Source: Robiginitomaculum sp.
Lineage (GTDB): Bacteria > Pseudomonadota > Alphaproteobacteria > Caulobacterales > Maricaulaceae
Direction: 5' to 3'
Length of the DNA stretch: 64,000 bases
Assembly (NCBI GenBank): GCA_021776525.1
Contig: JAJFFT010000004.1
Coordinates: 656,499-720,498, forward strand
Positions 8,494 to 17,876 of this stretch are shown in pieces. Every line of letters begins with the position of its first letter. Position 1 is the stretch's first letter. Position numbers and translations under genes: made by a program. The notes beneath the pieces are model-generated. The model saw only the letters and a program-made list of their open reading frames with translations, did not search any database and was not told the DNA's origin.

Positions 8494-9225
8494 GTGTCAG
8501 AAGAGACCACCCTTCAACAGTCTCGTCTGCCTCAACATGTTGCGATCATTATGGATGGCAATGGTCGGTGGGCTGCGGCCCGCCATAAACCCCGACAATT
8601 TGGACACCACCAAGGTGTTGAGGCGGTGCGACGGTGCGTCGAGGCGGCCGGTAATCTGGGTATTCGTCACCTGACACTTTACAGTTTTTCAACTGAAAAC
8701 TGGCGCCGCCCCGAAGAGGAAATAAAAGCGCTTTTCAACCTGATGCGTGGTTTCGTTGAAAAAGATGTGAAACAATTGCGCGATAATGGCGTGCATGTGC
8801 GCATTTTGGGGGCCCGGGAAAAGCTGAGCCCGGATTTGATCGCAATGATCGATGATGTGGAAAGCCAGACGAGTCATAATCATAAGCTATATTTGAATAT
8901 TGCTTTTAACTATGGTGGTCGTGACGAATTGGCCCGAACCTGTCGGGCCTTGGCGCGCAAAGTCAAAGCGGGCGACCTGGACGTGGACGATATAACCGAG
9001 GCCTCAATCTCAAAGCATCTGGACACCGCGTCTGTTCCTGATCCAGAGATTATTTTGCGCACCAGCGGAGAGCAACGGCTCAGTAATTTTTTACTCTGGC
9101 AGAGCGCCTATTCAGAATTTATCGTTCTGGATGTGTTATGGCCTGACTTCACGCAGACGCATTTCGAAGAGGCCTTGCGGATCTATCAAAGCCGTGAACG
9201 GCGCCAGGGTGGGATAGAACCATGA
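8494..9225 (+). CDS. uppS: Undecaprenyl diphosphate synthase (cis-prenyltransferase)
   Basis: The enzyme extends farnesyl diphosphate with isopentenyl units to the C55 lipid carrier used in peptidoglycan and LPS synthesis. The signature motifs are all present: HVAIIMDGNGRWA (catalytic Asp), LTLYSFSTENWRRP, NIAFNYGGRDEL and ILRTSGEQRLSNFLLWQ. The start is a GTG five bases behind the frr stop (MSEETTLQ), giving 243 residues; the open frame upstream lies inside frr. It overlaps cdsA by four bases (ATGA). Confidence 0.95.
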   Translation: MSEETTLQQSRLPQHVAIIMDGNGRWAAARHKPRQFGHHQGVEAVRRCVEAAGNLGIRHLTLYSFSTENWRRPEEEIKALFNLMRGFVEKDVKQLRDNGVHVRILGAREKLSPDLIAMIDDVESQTSHNHKLYLNIAFNYGGRDELARTCRALARKVKAGDLDVDDITEASISKHLDTASVPDPEIILRTSGEQRLSNFLLWQSAYSEFIVLDVLWPDFTQTHFEEALRIYQSRERRQGGIEP

Positions 9226-10046
9226 CACTTGAGTCCCCAAAAAAAAGCCGGTTTAAAAAACGTGATTTTTGGGTGCGTGTTATATCGGCACTTATTTTAG
9301 TAACTGTAACATTAGCCAGTGCTGTCATGGGCGGTGTGTGGTTCACATTGTTGGTTGTTATTGCCACCGCGGCCATGGGGCGCGAATGGGTGCGCATGTC
9401 GGATCCGGGCGCACCAAAACTGGCCTATGTGTTCGCAATTATCGGTTTGCTTATCCCTGTTATTCTGGCTAGCCAGCTTGATTGGGGTAAAGCCTTTATC
9501 GCGCTTTTTGTGGCAACAGTTATTGCCGCATTGGAGCGCATCCGCCGTGGAAACCCTTGGCGCGCTGTTGGTGGGCTATTGTATATCGGTACGGCGGTAA
9601 TCGCGATACTGTATATTAGCTTTGGTCCGATTGGTGTGGCTGCACTGTTCTATCTGTTCTCCGTCGTTTGGGCCACAGATTCAGCGGCTTATCTGGTTGG
9701 CAGTCAGGTTCAGGGGCCAAAATTATGGCCCTCGATCAGCCCGAACAAGACCTGGTCGGGGTTCGCCGGTGGCATAGTCGCGGGCGTGGTTGCCGGCGGT
9801 ATTACGGCGCGCCTGTTGGGCTATGACGACACAATGATGTTGGAAGTTGTCTCAATGATTTTGGCCTTGGTTTCTGTTGGGGGCGACCTTCTCAGCTCTT
9901 GGCTGAAACGGCGCTTTGGGGTCAAGGATACGGGCACGTCTATTCCGGGCCATGGCGGGGTTCTGGACCGTCTGGACGCATTACTGGCAGCAGGCATTTT
10001 GCTGGCTGTGCTGATCAGAATTTTTTGGGGCTTTTTGTTCGTATGA
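9222..10046 (+). CDS. cdsA: Phosphatidate cytidylyltransferase
   Basis: This integral membrane enzyme makes CDP-diacylglycerol from phosphatidate and CTP, feeding all phospholipid synthesis. The 274 residues contain about seven or eight hydrophobic segments. The family signature near the C-terminus reads SWLKRRFGVKDTGTSIPGHG followed by GVLDRLD; SPNKTWSGFAGG is also typical. The gene overlaps uppS and dxr by ATGA at each end, so the three are translationally coupled. Confidence 0.95.
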   Translation: MTLESPKKSRFKKRDFWVRVISALILVTVTLASAVMGGVWFTLLVVIATAAMGREWVRMSDPGAPKLAYVFAIIGLLIPVILASQLDWGKAFIALFVATVIAALERIRRGNPWRAVGGLLYIGTAVIAILYISFGPIGVAALFYLFSVVWATDSAAYLVGSQVQGPKLWPSISPNKTWSGFAGGIVAGVVAGGITARLLGYDDTMMLEVVSMILALVSVGGDLLSSWLKRRFGVKDTGTSIPGHGGVLDRLDALLAAGILLAVLIRIFWGFLFV

Positions 10047-11251
10047 AAGCCGATTTGATTGCGCGCCGCATCAGTGTCCTTGGGGCGACTGGCTCTGTCG
10101 GGCGCTCGACATTAAACATTATTGCTGACCAGCGCGCCCGTAATGGCGAAGACAGCCTGCATATGGTGGCACTGGTGGCCAAACAAAATGTTGCTGATCT
10201 GTCTGCTTTGGCGCACCAGTTCCGGCCGGATTTCGTGGCCATAGCCGACACCCGGTATGCAGATGACCTCAGCGATGCTCTGTCGGGAACAGGCATTGCC
10301 CACGGGGCCGGTGATGCCGCTGTCGAAGAAGCCGCTGCCCGCGAAGCTGATTGGACTATGGCCGCCATTATGGGGGCTGCGGGGTTGCGCTCGACACTGC
10401 AAATCGCCAATCGCGGCGGGGCCATTGCGATCGCAAATAAGGAATCTCTGGTTTGTGCCGGCGCATTGTTGATGCAGACGTGCGCTCGAACCGGGGCAAA
10501 GATTTTACCTGTTGATTCAGAGCATAATGCAATTTTTCAGGTGCTTGATCCGGCGCGGCGTGATGCCATGGTACGGATTGTGCTTACCGCATCCGGTGGG
10601 CCATTTCGGACCTGGACACTGGATCAAATGAAAACTGCGACACCAGAACAAGCCATTGCACACCCTATCTGGTCAATGGGTGCCAAGATTTCAGTGGATT
10701 CGGCCAGTCTCATGAATAAAGGCCTGGAATTGATCGAGGCCTGCCATCTTTTTGACGCAAGTTCAGAGCAGATTGAGGTTCTCATTCATCCACAGTCGGT
10801 GGTACATGGTCTTGTTGAGTATGCAGATGGGTCGATATTGGCACAATTGGGTCCGGCAGATATGCGCGTCCCCATCGCCTCGGCTTTTGCCTGGCCTGAT
10901 CGCATTGCGACCAATTGCCAGCGCCTCGACCTTGTCCAAATGGCGCACCTTGATTTCGAAGCACCTGATGACACACGTTTTCCGGCCCTTGGCCTGGCCA
11001 GGTCAGCCATGAAGGCGGGGGATACGGCTTGTACAGCACTGAACGCTGCCAACGAAATTGCGGTCGAGGCCTTTTTGGCTGAACAGATCGGGTTTTTGGA
11101 CATTGCCGCACTGGTTGATGATGTTTTAAACGCTGGCCATCCCGATGGGGGCCCATGGCAAGGCGCGCCTAAAGATTATAATGAGGTCTTTGCGGTTGAT
11201 GCTTTGGCGCGTATACGTGCCAAGACATTATTGAAGCAATATCAACACTAA
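10043..11251 (+). CDS. dxr: 1-deoxy-D-xylulose 5-phosphate reductoisomerase
   Basis: This is the second enzyme of the MEP isoprenoid pathway, converting DXP to MEP with NADPH and a divalent metal. The nucleotide-binding motif SVLGATGSVGRSTLN is at the N-terminus. ANKESLVCAG, the metal-binding PVDSEHNAIFQ, the catalytic-loop region SASLMNKGLELIEA and HPQSVVHGLVEY follow. The start is the ATG overlapping the cdsA stop (402 residues), which begins right at the Rossmann fold. It supplies precursors for the product of uppS two genes upstream. Confidence 0.96.
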   Translation: MKADLIARRISVLGATGSVGRSTLNIIADQRARNGEDSLHMVALVAKQNVADLSALAHQFRPDFVAIADTRYADDLSDALSGTGIAHGAGDAAVEEAAAREADWTMAAIMGAAGLRSTLQIANRGGAIAIANKESLVCAGALLMQTCARTGAKILPVDSEHNAIFQVLDPARRDAMVRIVLTASGGPFRTWTLDQMKTATPEQAIAHPIWSMGAKISVDSASLMNKGLELIEACHLFDASSEQIEVLIHPQSVVHGLVEYADGSILAQLGPADMRVPIASAFAWPDRIATNCQRLDLVQMAHLDFEAPDDTRFPALGLARSAMKAGDTACTALNAANEIAVEAFLAEQIGFLDIAALVDDVLNAGHPDGGPWQGAPKDYNEVFAVDALARIRAKTLLKQYQH

Positions 11252-11278
11252 CCGAACGGACAGGACAAAGGTTTACAC

Positions 11279-12466
11279 ATGCAGGCCATTTTGAATACAC
11301 CGGGGTTCGTTTTCTCCTTTGTTTTTGTGTTCACTCTTATCGTGTTTGTGCACGAAATGGGGCATTTTCTGGCTGCTCGGGCGCTGGGCGCCAAGGTCGA
11401 TGTGTTTTCCATCGGGTTTGGAAAGCGCCTTTTCCAGCGGACTGACCGCTATGGCACATTATGGCAAATATCTTTGTTTCCGGTTGGCGGGTTTGTTAAA
11501 TTCGCCGGCGATGCCGATGCCGCCAGTGTCCCTGATACCAAGGCCATTGCCGCCGCCCCGGACACTGAGGATCAGGAGGGAATATTCCACCTTCTCCCTG
11601 TCTGGCGCCGGGCCATTATTGTCGCGGCCGGGCCGTTGATGAATTTCCTGTTTGCCATCATTATTTTTTCTGCATTGTTAATGTCGTTTGGTTCGGCACG
11701 TATTCCGGCAAAGATTGATAATGTCACTCCGGATTCCCCTGCGGCTGCGGCCGGGTTTATGCCCGGTGATGTCATTATCAAAGCCGATGGTCGAAAGGTG
11801 AACAGTTTTTCCGACGTCGCGGCCATAGTTTCCATTGCCGCCAACGAACCCGTCGATTTTATTGTAGAACGCGGCGGCGAACAGACGACATTGCACGCGG
11901 TGCCCGGGTTGGTCGAACAGACTGATCCACTTGGTAACACCATCCGCATTGGGTTTTTGGGTATCAGCTCTGCAACCGGGGTTGTTCAGTTCCAACGTTA
12001 TGGACCTGGCCAGGCGGTTGTGGCCGCAACGGCTAAAACCTGGAACAGCATTACCGACCAACTCAAATTCATGGGGCGGCTGCTGCGTGGACGTGGCTCA
12101 GTCGACATGCTGGGCGGGCCGTTGCGCATTTTTGCCTATACAGGTGCGGTCGGTACGGCGCCTGCAGCGGATGTGCAAAGTGCGCCCATGTCGCTGGCCA
12201 TGCGGGTTGTAAACCTGATTAATCTGGCCGCTTTATTGTCTGTGGCCATTGGTTTGGTCAATTTATTGCCTGTTCCTGTACTTGATGGCGGGCATTTGTT
12301 GTACTACGCATTCGAGGCGGGGACAGGCAAGCCGTTGAGTGATAACTTACAACTTGTCGGGTTTAAGGTCGGTCTTGCACTGATCCTGAGCTTGATGGTG
12401 TTTGCTACGCTCAATGATTTGCGCTATTTCGGCCTGTTTGACAGTATCAGTAGGCTTTTTTCCTAA
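11279..12466 (+). CDS. rseP: Site-2 zinc metalloprotease RseP/MmpA
   Basis: This is an intramembrane protease that cleaves membrane-anchored substrates after a first periplasmic cut (RseA in E. coli; PodJ in Caulobacter, where it is called MmpA). The zinc motif HEMGH is at residues 22-26 in the first membrane helix. One PDZ domain follows (about 145-220, IDNVTPDSPAAAAGFMPGDV). The second active-site motif LLPVPVLDGGHLLYY is near the C-terminus. The 395 residues match forms with a single clear PDZ domain. It is placed directly before bamA as in most proteobacteria. Confidence 0.94.
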   Translation: MQAILNTPGFVFSFVFVFTLIVFVHEMGHFLAARALGAKVDVFSIGFGKRLFQRTDRYGTLWQISLFPVGGFVKFAGDADAASVPDTKAIAAAPDTEDQEGIFHLLPVWRRAIIVAAGPLMNFLFAIIIFSALLMSFGSARIPAKIDNVTPDSPAAAAGFMPGDVIIKADGRKVNSFSDVAAIVSIAANEPVDFIVERGGEQTTLHAVPGLVEQTDPLGNTIRIGFLGISSATGVVQFQRYGPGQAVVAATAKTWNSITDQLKFMGRLLRGRGSVDMLGGPLRIFAYTGAVGTAPAADVQSAPMSLAMRVVNLINLAALLSVAIGLVNLLPVPVLDGGHLLYYAFEAGTGKPLSDNLQLVGFKVGLALILSLMVFATLNDLRYFGLFDSISRLFS

Positions 12467-12474
12467 GGTTCGAC

Positions 12475-14940
12475 ATGATGTATTTGCCGCATATTGGCCG
12501 CCGCCTCTTGGCATGTTTGCTTGCGACAGGGTTCTCTGCCCTGATGGGGCCCGCATGGGCGCAGGCCCCTGGTGACCAGCCTTTGGTTGCGCCGCCACCG
12601 ACCCAGGCCGCTCCGGCGGCACCCGCGCGCATTCGCCAGATCATGGTGGAAGGTAACCAGCGCCTGGAACCAGGGACTGTGCAATCTTATTTATTGCTGG
12701 GGCCAGGGGATGTGTTTGATCCGGCACGGATCGATTTATCCTTGAAAACATTGTTTGCAACGGGACTATTCGCGGATGTGACTATTCGCGAAGAAGACGA
12801 CACATTGGTCGTCACCGTGGTTGAAAACCCGATCATCAACCGGGTGATCTTTGAAAACAACCGCGCCCTGAAAGAAGATAAAATCCGCGATGAGGTCGAG
12901 GCACAACCGCGTGCCATCTTTACCCGTGCACGGGTCCAGGCCGATGTACAGCGGATCGTTTCATTATATCGCCAGGCCGGACATTTCGCGGCAACCGTGA
13001 CCCCCAAGGTGGCCGAGCAGCCGCAAAACCGGGTTGATTTGATTTTTGAAATCTCAGAAGGGCCGGTGACCAATGTGCGCCGCATCAACTTTGTCGGCAA
13101 TCTGGTTTATTCAGATGCCGAATTGCGCCGGATCATCGCCACCAAAGAATCACGTTGGTACAAGTTTTTAACGTCCAACGATAATTATGACCCTGACCGG
13201 TTGGAATTCGATCGCGAAGAACTCCGCAAATATTATGGTGACAAGGGGTATGCGGATTTCCGTGTGGTTTCCTCTGTTGCAGAACTGACGCCGGATCAAA
13301 AAGACTTTTTTATCACCTTCACGATTGATGAGGGCATTAAGTACAAATTTGGCGAAATGACCGTCGAATCCCAATTGGATGCTCTGGACGTCAAAGTTCT
13401 TGAAGCCTTCGTGCGGATCAAACCGGGGGCGTTATACAAAAACCAGCGGATTGATGATTCGGTCGACTCTCTGACTTTTGCTGCCGGCGCGGCGGGCTAT
13501 GCGTTTGTCGACGTTAGGCCCCAACGCACGCGTAACCGGGATACACGGACGGTTGATGTTAATTTCATCGTCAATGAAGGCCCCCGTGTTTATGTCGAAC
13601 GCATTGATATTCAGGGCAATACGCAAACTTTGGACCGGGTTATCCGCCGCGAGATACAATTGGTTGAAGGCGATGCCTTTAACAGGGTATTGCTGGACCG
13701 CTCGCGTAATCTGATCCGTGGGTTGGGCTTCTTTAAAGAGGTCAATATTACTGAAAAGCCAGGCTCAAAACCTGACCGGGCTATTGTCGAGGTTGCGGTT
13801 GAAGAACAGCCAACCGGTGAATTGTCGTTCGGTGTTGGTTTTTCATCAGTCAATTCCTTCCTGATTGATGTGTCCATTACCCAGCGTAACTTCCGTGGTC
13901 GCGGCCAATTTTTACGCTTTTCCGTATCGGCCAGTTCCCGCCAGCAACAAGTTGATGTGCGCTTTACTGAACCTCGCTTTTTGGGGCGCAACCTTTCTGC
14001 GGGGTTCGAAGCCTTTAATGTTCGGTCGGACTTCATCCGCGAAGCCGGGTTTCGGACCAACTCTTTGGGCGGCAGTCTGCGCATTGGTTTCCCAACGACG
14101 GCAAGTTCGCGCCTGTTCCTGCGCTATACGGTCCGCAGCGATAAAATTACGGCGCCATCGGTTGCTTCGACAGACGTGTTTGGTAATCCGGTATTCGACA
14201 GCAATGGCAATCTGGTCACCACGTGTACGGCTTCGCTGCAGATTTGTTCGCAATTGGGGCGGCGTCTTACGTCTCTGGTCGGATACACGCTGGTTTGGGA
14301 TAAACGCAACGACCCAATATCTCCGACACGCGGGTTTAATGTTTCGCTGGACCAGGAATTTGCAGGCCTTGGCGGCGATGTACGTTATGTCCGCTCGTCC
14401 TTAACTGCGGATGCTTATCGCGGTATCATCAAGAACTTCACGCTTAGCGCGCATCTTAATGCCGGGTATATCACTGGCTGGGGTGGTTCGGCGCTTCGTA
14501 TTAATGATCGCTTCTTCAAAGGTGGCTTGTCGTTTCGTGGCTTTGGTATTGCAGGCATAGGGCCGCGCATTGTTGAAGTTGTCGATGATGGCAATGGCGG
14601 GACAACCGATTTGGCGCGCTCTGCGCTGGGTGGTAAAGCCTTCGCCATCGGAGCGTTGGAAATGACGTTTCCAACTGGACTACCAGAGCAGTACGGGATT
14701 AAAGGGGCGCTGTTTACCGAATGGGGAACGCTGGGCCTACTCGATTCTGTTGACAAGGTTGTTGCCGATACTTCGCGCTTTGCAGTCCGCGATAACCTTG
14801 CCATTCGCGGCTCGGCTGGGGTTTCAGTCTTCTGGGATTCGCCTTTTGGACCGGTTCGGTTCGATTTCTCGCGGATCATAAAAAGTAAAGAGTATGACGA
14901 CATAACCAAATTTAGATTCAGTCAAGTAACAAGGTTTTGA
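12475..14940 (+). CDS. bamA: Outer membrane protein assembly factor BamA
   Basis: This is the central Omp85 protein that inserts beta-barrel proteins into the outer membrane. It has a signal peptide (about residues 1-25, ending PAWAQA), then five POTRA repeats to about residue 425 (for example MVEGNQRLEPGTVQSYLLL and GNLVYSDAELRRI). A 16-strand barrel follows, with the conserved strand SFRGFGIAGIGPR and the terminal strand ending in phenylalanine (FRFSQVTRF). Length 821 is normal. It is followed by ompH, whose product delivers its substrates. Confidence 0.96.
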   Translation: MMYLPHIGRRLLACLLATGFSALMGPAWAQAPGDQPLVAPPPTQAAPAAPARIRQIMVEGNQRLEPGTVQSYLLLGPGDVFDPARIDLSLKTLFATGLFADVTIREEDDTLVVTVVENPIINRVIFENNRALKEDKIRDEVEAQPRAIFTRARVQADVQRIVSLYRQAGHFAATVTPKVAEQPQNRVDLIFEISEGPVTNVRRINFVGNLVYSDAELRRIIATKESRWYKFLTSNDNYDPDRLEFDREELRKYYGDKGYADFRVVSSVAELTPDQKDFFITFTIDEGIKYKFGEMTVESQLDALDVKVLEAFVRIKPGALYKNQRIDDSVDSLTFAAGAAGYAFVDVRPQRTRNRDTRTVDVNFIVNEGPRVYVERIDIQGNTQTLDRVIRREIQLVEGDAFNRVLLDRSRNLIRGLGFFKEVNITEKPGSKPDRAIVEVAVEEQPTGELSFGVGFSSVNSFLIDVSITQRNFRGRGQFLRFSVSASSRQQQVDVRFTEPRFLGRNLSAGFEAFNVRSDFIREAGFRTNSLGGSLRIGFPTTASSRLFLRYTVRSDKITAPSVASTDVFGNPVFDSNGNLVTTCTASLQICSQLGRRLTSLVGYTLVWDKRNDPISPTRGFNVSLDQEFAGLGGDVRYVRSSLTADAYRGIIKNFTLSAHLNAGYITGWGGSALRINDRFFKGGLSFRGFGIAGIGPRIVEVVDDGNGGTTDLARSALGGKAFAIGALEMTFPTGLPEQYGIKGALFTEWGTLGLLDSVDKVVADTSRFAVRDNLAIRGSAGVSVFWDSPFGPVRFDFSRIIKSKEYDDITKFRFSQVTRF

Positions 14941-14942
14941 CC

Positions 14943-15560
14943 ATGAAAGTTCTCATCAGCAGTGTATCTCTCGCCCTTATGGCGGCGATGGCTACAACAA
15001 CGGCACATGCACAAACAGCAACTGTTGCAGCGGCTAACGTCGCCGTCATCAGTCAGGAATTGTCGGTTGCCAAATCCAAAGTCGGTATCTATGTGGCTGA
15101 CCAGCTCTTACAGCTGGATAAAACCATCGATACAGAATTTGAAACCGAGCTTGCTCCCTTACGCACGCAAGCCCAGCAACTAAACGCTGAAATTGCAGCA
15201 TTGTCGCCGGAAACCATCAGAACCCGTACGGACTTGCAACGCCGGGGACAGGAAATTCGCGTTAAGCTTGCAGAGCTTGGCAATTGGAAGCAGCGCCAAA
15301 TGGAAGCAACCCGCCAGCAGGCTTTGCAACCTGTGCTAAGTGCTTACCAAACGGCTGTAAATGCAGTGATTAAAGAGCGTAATGTTCAAATCCTGTTGCC
15401 GGGCGAAGCCACATTATTCAGAATTGCCGATGTCGACATCACCGAAGCCGTTGTCGGCAAACTTGATGCCGCGATGACCACCACCCCGGTTAACCGGGTG
15501 CGGGTGCCACGCAAACCGACACAACAAGAACTGGCCCAAGCCCAGGCAAGACGACAGTAA
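14943..15560 (+). CDS. skp: OmpH/Skp-like periplasmic chaperone
   Basis: This 205-residue protein has a signal peptide (MKVLISSVSLALMAAMA to about residue 24). It then has a helical region rich in Glu, Gln and Arg (about 60-135), the pattern of the Skp coiled-coil tentacles that hold unfolded outer-membrane proteins. It starts two bases after the bamA stop. A poorly supported TTG lies two codons upstream; the ATG is preferred because the signal peptide begins there. It feeds BamA. Sequence conservation in this family is weak, so the call rests on layout and position between bamA and lpxD. Confidence 0.88.
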   Translation: MKVLISSVSLALMAAMATTTAHAQTATVAAANVAVISQELSVAKSKVGIYVADQLLQLDKTIDTEFETELAPLRTQAQQLNAEIAALSPETIRTRTDLQRRGQEIRVKLAELGNWKQRQMEATRQQALQPVLSAYQTAVNAVIKERNVQILLPGEATLFRIADVDITEAVVGKLDAAMTTTPVNRVRVPRKPTQQELAQAQARRQ

Positions 15561-15584
15561 ACCTGTCTATGGAGGTGCAGCAGG

Positions 15585-16619
15585 GTGAGTGATCGACGCT
15601 TTTACCGCCTGCATGCGCCATTAGAGGCTGGTCGTCTCGCCATGTTGGCCGGTGCAAAACTGGTCCATGGTGATGATGCTCATGTTCTGAGCGATGTTGC
15701 GGCATTGGCTGATGCTGGCCCGCACACAGTCTGTTTTGTACGAGATGGCGCTCTGCTGAGCGCAGTGACCGCTCTGGATGCCGGGTTGTACTTTTGCCCG
15801 CCAGAACTGGTTGACCCGCTATTGGCCCGTGGGGCGGGTGCACTGGCTGTGCATACGCGCCCTGATGCGGCTTTTTATGCAGCTGCGGCCGCGCTGGTTG
15901 ATCCATTGGAAAGTCAGGGCGAGCACAAACTTACGGCGCCCGACTCTACGCTGGAGGACGGCGTTCAGGTGGGTGACGGCGCATCCATAGGCCCCGGAGC
16001 CTATATCAGCGAGGGGACCGTTATTGGCCCTGGTGCTGTGATCGGTGCCGGATGTGTTATCGGAAAAAATTGCGCCATAGGGGCCAATGCCGTGGTACAT
16101 TTTACGGTTATGGGGGACCGGGTGGATATCCGGCCCGGCGCGGTTCTGGGCGAAGCAGGGCTGGGGGTCATTGGCGGTGCAGACGGGCTGATGGATGTTC
16201 CACATTTTGGTATTATCCGGCTTGGCGATGGGGTGCGTATTGGTGCCAACTCGGCCATTGACCGCGCGGTTTTTGGCGAAACAGTAATCGGTGCGCGCAG
16301 CAAAGTTGATAATCTGGTCCAAATCGCCCACAACGTGCAGATCGGCACAGATTGCGTATTGGCCTCTTTGTGTGGTGTCGCCGGCAGCGCGGTTCTGGGC
16401 AATGGCGTTTTGATGGGCGGGCGTGCCGGGGTGGCCGACCATGTCCAGATTGGCGACAACGCCCGTATTGGCGCGGCCGCAGCCGTGATGAAAAACGTGC
16501 CACAAGGCGAAACCTGGGGCGGTCATCCGGCCCGGCCAATGCGGCAATATATGCGTGAACAGGTGGCATTGAAAAAACTGGCCCAACGCGGCGGAGGTTC
16601 ACATGACCCAGGCGAATGA
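15585..16619 (+). CDS. lpxD: UDP-3-O-(3-hydroxyacyl)glucosamine N-acyltransferase
   Basis: This is the third step of lipid A synthesis. The N-terminal uridine-binding part (HVLSDVAALADAGPHTVCFV) is followed by a left-handed beta helix of hexapeptide repeats (about residues 120-300; for example IGPGAVIGAGCVIG). The catalytic histidine stretch is DNLVQIAHNVQIG. The C-terminal helix ends in VALKKL. A GTG start follows a GGAGGTG ribosome site. The 344 residues match the family. It overlaps fabZ by 17 bases. Confidence 0.95.
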   Translation: MSDRRFYRLHAPLEAGRLAMLAGAKLVHGDDAHVLSDVAALADAGPHTVCFVRDGALLSAVTALDAGLYFCPPELVDPLLARGAGALAVHTRPDAAFYAAAAALVDPLESQGEHKLTAPDSTLEDGVQVGDGASIGPGAYISEGTVIGPGAVIGAGCVIGKNCAIGANAVVHFTVMGDRVDIRPGAVLGEAGLGVIGGADGLMDVPHFGIIRLGDGVRIGANSAIDRAVFGETVIGARSKVDNLVQIAHNVQIGTDCVLASLCGVAGSAVLGNGVLMGGRAGVADHVQIGDNARIGAAAAVMKNVPQGETWGGHPARPMRQYMREQVALKKLAQRGGGSHDPGE

Positions 16620-17076
16620 AACGCCCACAGGGCAAAGCATCGCCATGGACGAGGTGTTGCATTATTTGCCACACCGTTTTCCATTTTTGATGATCGACCG
16701 GGCACAGGACTTCGTGGCTGGGCAAAGCATAACCGGCATTAAGGCCGTAAGCGCAAACGAGCCATTTTTCCCGGGGCATTTTCCCGGCAATCCGGTTATG
16801 CCAGGCGTGTTGTTGATCGAGGCTATGGGCCAGTCCGGGGCCTTATTGTCGTCCAAAACTATGGATTTGCGCCCCGGCGAACAAACCATCATGTTTTTGG
16901 GGGTGGAAAAAGCCCGGTTTCGCCGCCCGGTTCTGCCTGGCGATTACTTGCGCATCCCGATCAAGCTGCTCAAAGTCAGAAGAAACATCCATTTCTATGA
17001 AGGCGAGGTTCACGCAGAACAGGGGCTTTGCGCACGTTGTATATTCAGCGCAATGGCTGTGCCGAGCGATTCATGA
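16603..17076 (+). CDS. fabZ: 3-hydroxyacyl-ACP dehydratase FabZ
   Basis: The enzyme dehydrates 3-hydroxyacyl-ACP in fatty acid elongation and competes with LpxA/LpxD for hydroxyacyl-ACP. The hot-dog fold motifs are clear: LPHRFPFLMIDR, then the active-site helix FPGHFPGNPVMPGVLLIEAM with the catalytic His and Glu. A GGAGG ribosome site precedes the ATG. The gene overlaps lpxD (17 bases) and lpxA (4 bases, ATGA), the typical lpxD-fabZ-lpxA unit. Confidence 0.96.
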   Translation: MTQANETPTGQSIAMDEVLHYLPHRFPFLMIDRAQDFVAGQSITGIKAVSANEPFFPGHFPGNPVMPGVLLIEAMGQSGALLSSKTMDLRPGEQTIMFLGVEKARFRRPVLPGDYLRIPIKLLKVRRNIHFYEGEVHAEQGLCARCIFSAMAVPSDS

Positions 17077-17876
17077 GTGAAACTAACATCCATCCCCGTG
17101 CGATTGTTGAACCCGGTGCGACGTTGGGGGCGGGGGTTCATGTGGGGCCGTTTAGCGTAATCAAGACCGGTGCACACATCCATGATGGAGTGACTGTCCA
17201 CGGATCTGTACACATTTCGGGCAATGTAACCCTTGGTGAAAACAGCGAAGTTTACCCTCAGGCGGTATTGGGCCAACCTCCGCAGGATTTTAAATTCAAG
17301 GGCGAGGAAACACGCCTGATCATTGGCAAACGCACCATAATCCGTGAGCAGGTTAGCATGCATCCGGGGACCGCTGTTGGTCATGGCGTGACGCAAATCG
17401 GTGATGATGGGTATTTTATGGTTGGCGCGCATGTCGGCCATGATTGCGTGGTTGGCAATCATGTTGTGTTGTCTAATGGGGTGGCGCTAGGCGGGTATGT
17501 GAACGTTGGTGATTATGCAAACTTAAGTGGCCTTGTGGGGGTGCACCAATTTACGCGGATCGGACATCACGCGTTTATCGGGGCGTTGGCCTATGTATCA
17601 TGCGACGTCATTCCCTATGGCATGGCCACGGGTAATCCTGCGCAATTAAACGGCCTCAATATTGTCGGGATGCAGCGTACAGGCATGGCGCGTGATGATA
17701 TTCGCAAAGCCCGTGCCGCGTATAAAAGTATATTTCACGCGGACGGATCCATGTTGTTTACAGACCGCGTCGATGCCGCGCAAAGCCAATACCCGGGCAA
17801 TGGACCTGCGCTGGACATAATAAACTTTATCAATTCAAGGGCACAGCGCCCTTTGTGTTTGCCCAATGAACGCTAA
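17073..17876 (+). CDS. lpxA: UDP-N-acetylglucosamine acyltransferase
   Basis: This is the first step of lipid A synthesis. The 267-residue chain is a left-handed beta helix with hexapeptide repeats, the catalytic histidine segment MVGAHVGHDCVVGNHV, HQFTRIGHHAFIGA, and a C-terminal helical part. The ATG overlaps the fabZ stop and begins the conserved IHPRAIVEPGATLG. The preceding open frame is fabZ sequence. Downstream it overlaps lpxI by 11 bases. Confidence 0.96.
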   Translation: MSETNIHPRAIVEPGATLGAGVHVGPFSVIKTGAHIHDGVTVHGSVHISGNVTLGENSEVYPQAVLGQPPQDFKFKGEETRLIIGKRTIIREQVSMHPGTAVGHGVTQIGDDGYFMVGAHVGHDCVVGNHVVLSNGVALGGYVNVGDYANLSGLVGVHQFTRIGHHAFIGALAYVSCDVIPYGMATGNPAQLNGLNIVGMQRTGMARDDIRKARAAYKSIFHADGSMLFTDRVDAAQSQYPGNGPALDIINFINSRAQRPLCLPNER